Below, piece by piece: positions 62,794-64,000 of a DNA stretch of 64,000 nucleotides. The DNA is from Spongiibacter pelagi (GTDB lineage Bacteria > Pseudomonadota > Gammaproteobacteria > Pseudomonadales > Spongiibacteraceae). The notes beneath the pieces were generated by a model that saw only the letters and a program-made list of their open reading frames with translations, was not told the DNA's origin and ran no database searches. The stretch lies in the NCBI RefSeq assembly GCF_014705705.1, contig NZ_JACXLD010000009.1, positions 1-64,000 of the forward strand, in the 5' to 3' direction. Made by a program: the position numbers and the translations under genes. The first letter of the stretch is position 1. Each line of letters opens with the position of its first letter.

Positions 62794-63411
62794 TTGGAAT
62801 CATCATCCCATCGTATTCATGAGTTGATGCAGCGCTTAAAGGCGGCGAAACCAGTTCGCCGTTGGTGGCGGCGTTGGACTTCCCGCTCGGCGGTGGCGCT
62901 GATTATTCGTGAGCATAATCATCAGCTTGAAGTGCTTATGATTCGCCGTGCCGAGCGGGAGGGCGATCCCTGGTCTGGGCAAATGGCGTTTCCGGGCGGG
63001 CGAATGGATCCTGACGATCGGGGCAATGGTCGTATCACTGCAGAGCGAGAAACACTGGAAGAAGTGGGTATTGATCTGGATAAGGCGGGCCACTGTATTG
63101 GGCGCCTATCGGATATTATTGCTCGGCGGCATTCCCGCAAGCGGGTGATGATTGTTACGCCCTATGTCTATCGGCTGCATTTGCCGGTCAGTATCGATTT
63201 TAACCACGAGGTGGCGGAAACCGTATGGGTGCCGTTTGATTTTCTCTGTGATTATCGGCAGCGCGAATCGATGGTGTGGCAGAAGGGTTTGGCGAAATAC
63301 ACGCTGCCTTGTTATTTTTATGGCGAGCGTCGAATTTGGGGTATGTCTCTAGGTATGCTGGATGAGTTAATCGCTGTCGCCGCTTTCCCGATCACGCTCC
63401 CAGAGAAATAG
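62794..63411 (+). CDS. CoA-pyrophosphatase-type Nudix hydrolase (NudL-like)
   Basis: A 205-aa Nudix enzyme. MIRRAEREGDPWSGQMAFPG (49-68) matches the CoA-specific signature before the Nudix box, which runs GGRMDPDD through RETLEEVGIDL. The box is about two residues longer than the canonical G-x5-E-x7-REUxEExGU, and its first Glu is replaced by Asp. CoA or dNTP-type substrates are thus likely but unproved. TTG 62794 is the start, with a strong AAGGAGAAG. Its 3' end overlaps the convergent gene by 45 bases. Confidence 0.82.
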   Translation: MESSSHRIHELMQRLKAAKPVRRWWRRWTSRSAVALIIREHNHQLEVLMIRRAEREGDPWSGQMAFPGGRMDPDDRGNGRITAERETLEEVGIDLDKAGHCIGRLSDIIARRHSRKRVMIVTPYVYRLHLPVSIDFNHEVAETVWVPFDFLCDYRQRESMVWQKGLAKYTLPCYFYGERRIWGMSLGMLDELIAVAAFPITLPEK

Positions 63412-64000
63412 CCGGGTATTATTGAGTAGCTGGCGCGCTTCACTTTGTGGTCGCGCGGCTTCGGCAAGGGTGTCATCGCTAATCTCGCCAGAGAACCAGC
63501 CCTCAAATAGCGACCAAATGACCGGCGTTTTCTTGATATCCAGATATTGCCATCGCGGTGCGCTGACGATATTTCCTGAAACCCGATTTTCATTCACCGG
63601 CAGCCAGCTTACTCGGCAACTGGACAGGCTGTAGTCGTCTTGTCGACCAAAACTGATATTGGCGCGGAAGGGATCAAAGCCGGTGTCGGGCGGATTGTCG
63701 ATACGATTCAGTGCCAATACCCATTCAGTACCGGGAGTAAAATCGCTTAATTCTGGGCGGCATTCGTCGGCATATTTACCCCAGAGCCGAATATCTTGGC
63801 GATACTCTTTGCCCTTTAAAATTTGGGCGATTATCAGATCGGTGCTATTGCCTCGGCGCTGGCTGATAGTGCCGCGAACCACTAGGTCGGCATCCTCAAG
63901 CGCGCTTTTGAATGGCCCCTGCCATAGGCAGTCGCAGGCGAAGGTATTGCCTGAAGCAAATATCAGTAATAGCAGCGCGGGGATGGAAAAGCGTTTACGC
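63367..64000 (-). CDS. Secreted hypothetical protein, start outside the window
   Basis: An in-frame reading continues past the GTG at 63882 to the window edge, where it forms a signal peptide (RKRFSIPALLLLIFASGNTFA) followed by CDCLWQGPF. The true start is therefore just beyond 64000. About 210 residues are visible. ADLVVRGTI and the early paired Cys resemble secreted NTR/TIMP-like domains, but I cannot confirm a family. The C-terminal tail (WERDRESGDSD) overlaps the end of the convergent Nudix gene by 45 bases. Confidence 0.6.
   Translation of the reverse strand, partial: RKRFSIPALLLLIFASGNTFACDCLWQGPFKSALEDADLVVRGTISQRRGNSTDLIIAQILKGKEYRQDIRLWGKYADECRPELSDFTPGTEWVLALNRIDNPPDTGFDPFRANISFGRQDDYSLSSCRVSWLPVNENRVSGNIVSAPRWQYLDIKKTPVIWSLFEGWFSGEISDDTLAEAARPQSEARQLLNNTRLFLWERDRESGDSD

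Noticed and set aside
1-64000. CRISPR arrays, rRNA genes, riboswitches
   Set aside because: No regularly spaced repeats, rRNA signatures or recognisable riboswitch cores were seen; the short his leader also excludes a classical attenuator.

Overview
The window is chromosomal DNA from a gammaproteobacterium related to Pseudomonas. Gene content and order support this. The block 47.6-62.8 kb (acs, panD, panC, panB, deoxynucleoside kinase, folK, pcnB, cbrB, cbrA, cbrX, gluQ, dksA, aminotransferase) has the order known from Pseudomonas aeruginosa PA4722-PA4733. The gpmI/envC/ctpA block diverging from yibN-grxC-secB resembles the E. coli yib region. Glucosylglycerate genes suggest a marine or salt-exposed member of the Cellvibrionales/Spongiibacteraceae side; that placement is inference.

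Layout. (1) 1-4.3 kb: accessory DNA with the end of an IS3-family element, a small secreted-protein gene cut by that IS, a DUF2459-like lipoprotein gene, an unknown gene, and a rep/HTH/tyrosine-integrase module abutting tRNA-Phe. (2) 4.4-9.1 kb: yggX-mutY-panM reading left and hisBHAF reading right. (3) 9.1-15.1 kb: ctpA, envC and gpmI (left); yibN, grxC, secB and trmL (right). (4) 15.1-15.9 kb: a toxin-antitoxin pair. (5) 16-20.5 kb: ntrC-ntrB-glnA with NtrC sites and a sigma54 promoter. (6) 20.5-32.6 kb: thiI, membrane proteins, an NSS transporter, typA, pip, dtd, aceK with an LLM oxidoreductase, rraA and an unknown gene; a perfect 112-bp repeat occurs here twice in inverted orientation. (7) 32.7-38.7 kb: aceA and glcB diverge, then a LysR regulator and slyD. 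(8) 38.8-43.6 kb: a four-gene glucosylglycerate operon. (9) 43.7-47.4 kb: an acyl-CoA dehydrogenase and a secreted protein with 23-residue repeats. (10) 47.6-61.4 kb: acs, pantothenate genes, folK, pcnB, CbrAB and dksA. (11) 61.6-64 kb: an aminotransferase, a Nudix hydrolase and a partial secreted-protein gene.

How the genes fit together. Several modules serve carbon and nitrogen control: NtrBC-GlnA for nitrogen, CbrAB for carbon/nitrogen balance, and AceA/GlcB/AceK/Acs plus an acyl-CoA dehydrogenase for growth on acetate and fatty acids. PanD and its maturation factor PanM are both present. The most interesting observation is the 460-bp gap between cbrB and pcnB. On the minus strand it holds TGTTAC/GTAAC boxes, a near-consensus sigma54 promoter, an A-rich stretch with repeated AAnAAnAA motifs and a terminator-like hairpin. 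That is the architecture and position of the Hfq/Crc-sequestering RNA CrcZ, apparently in a shorter form.
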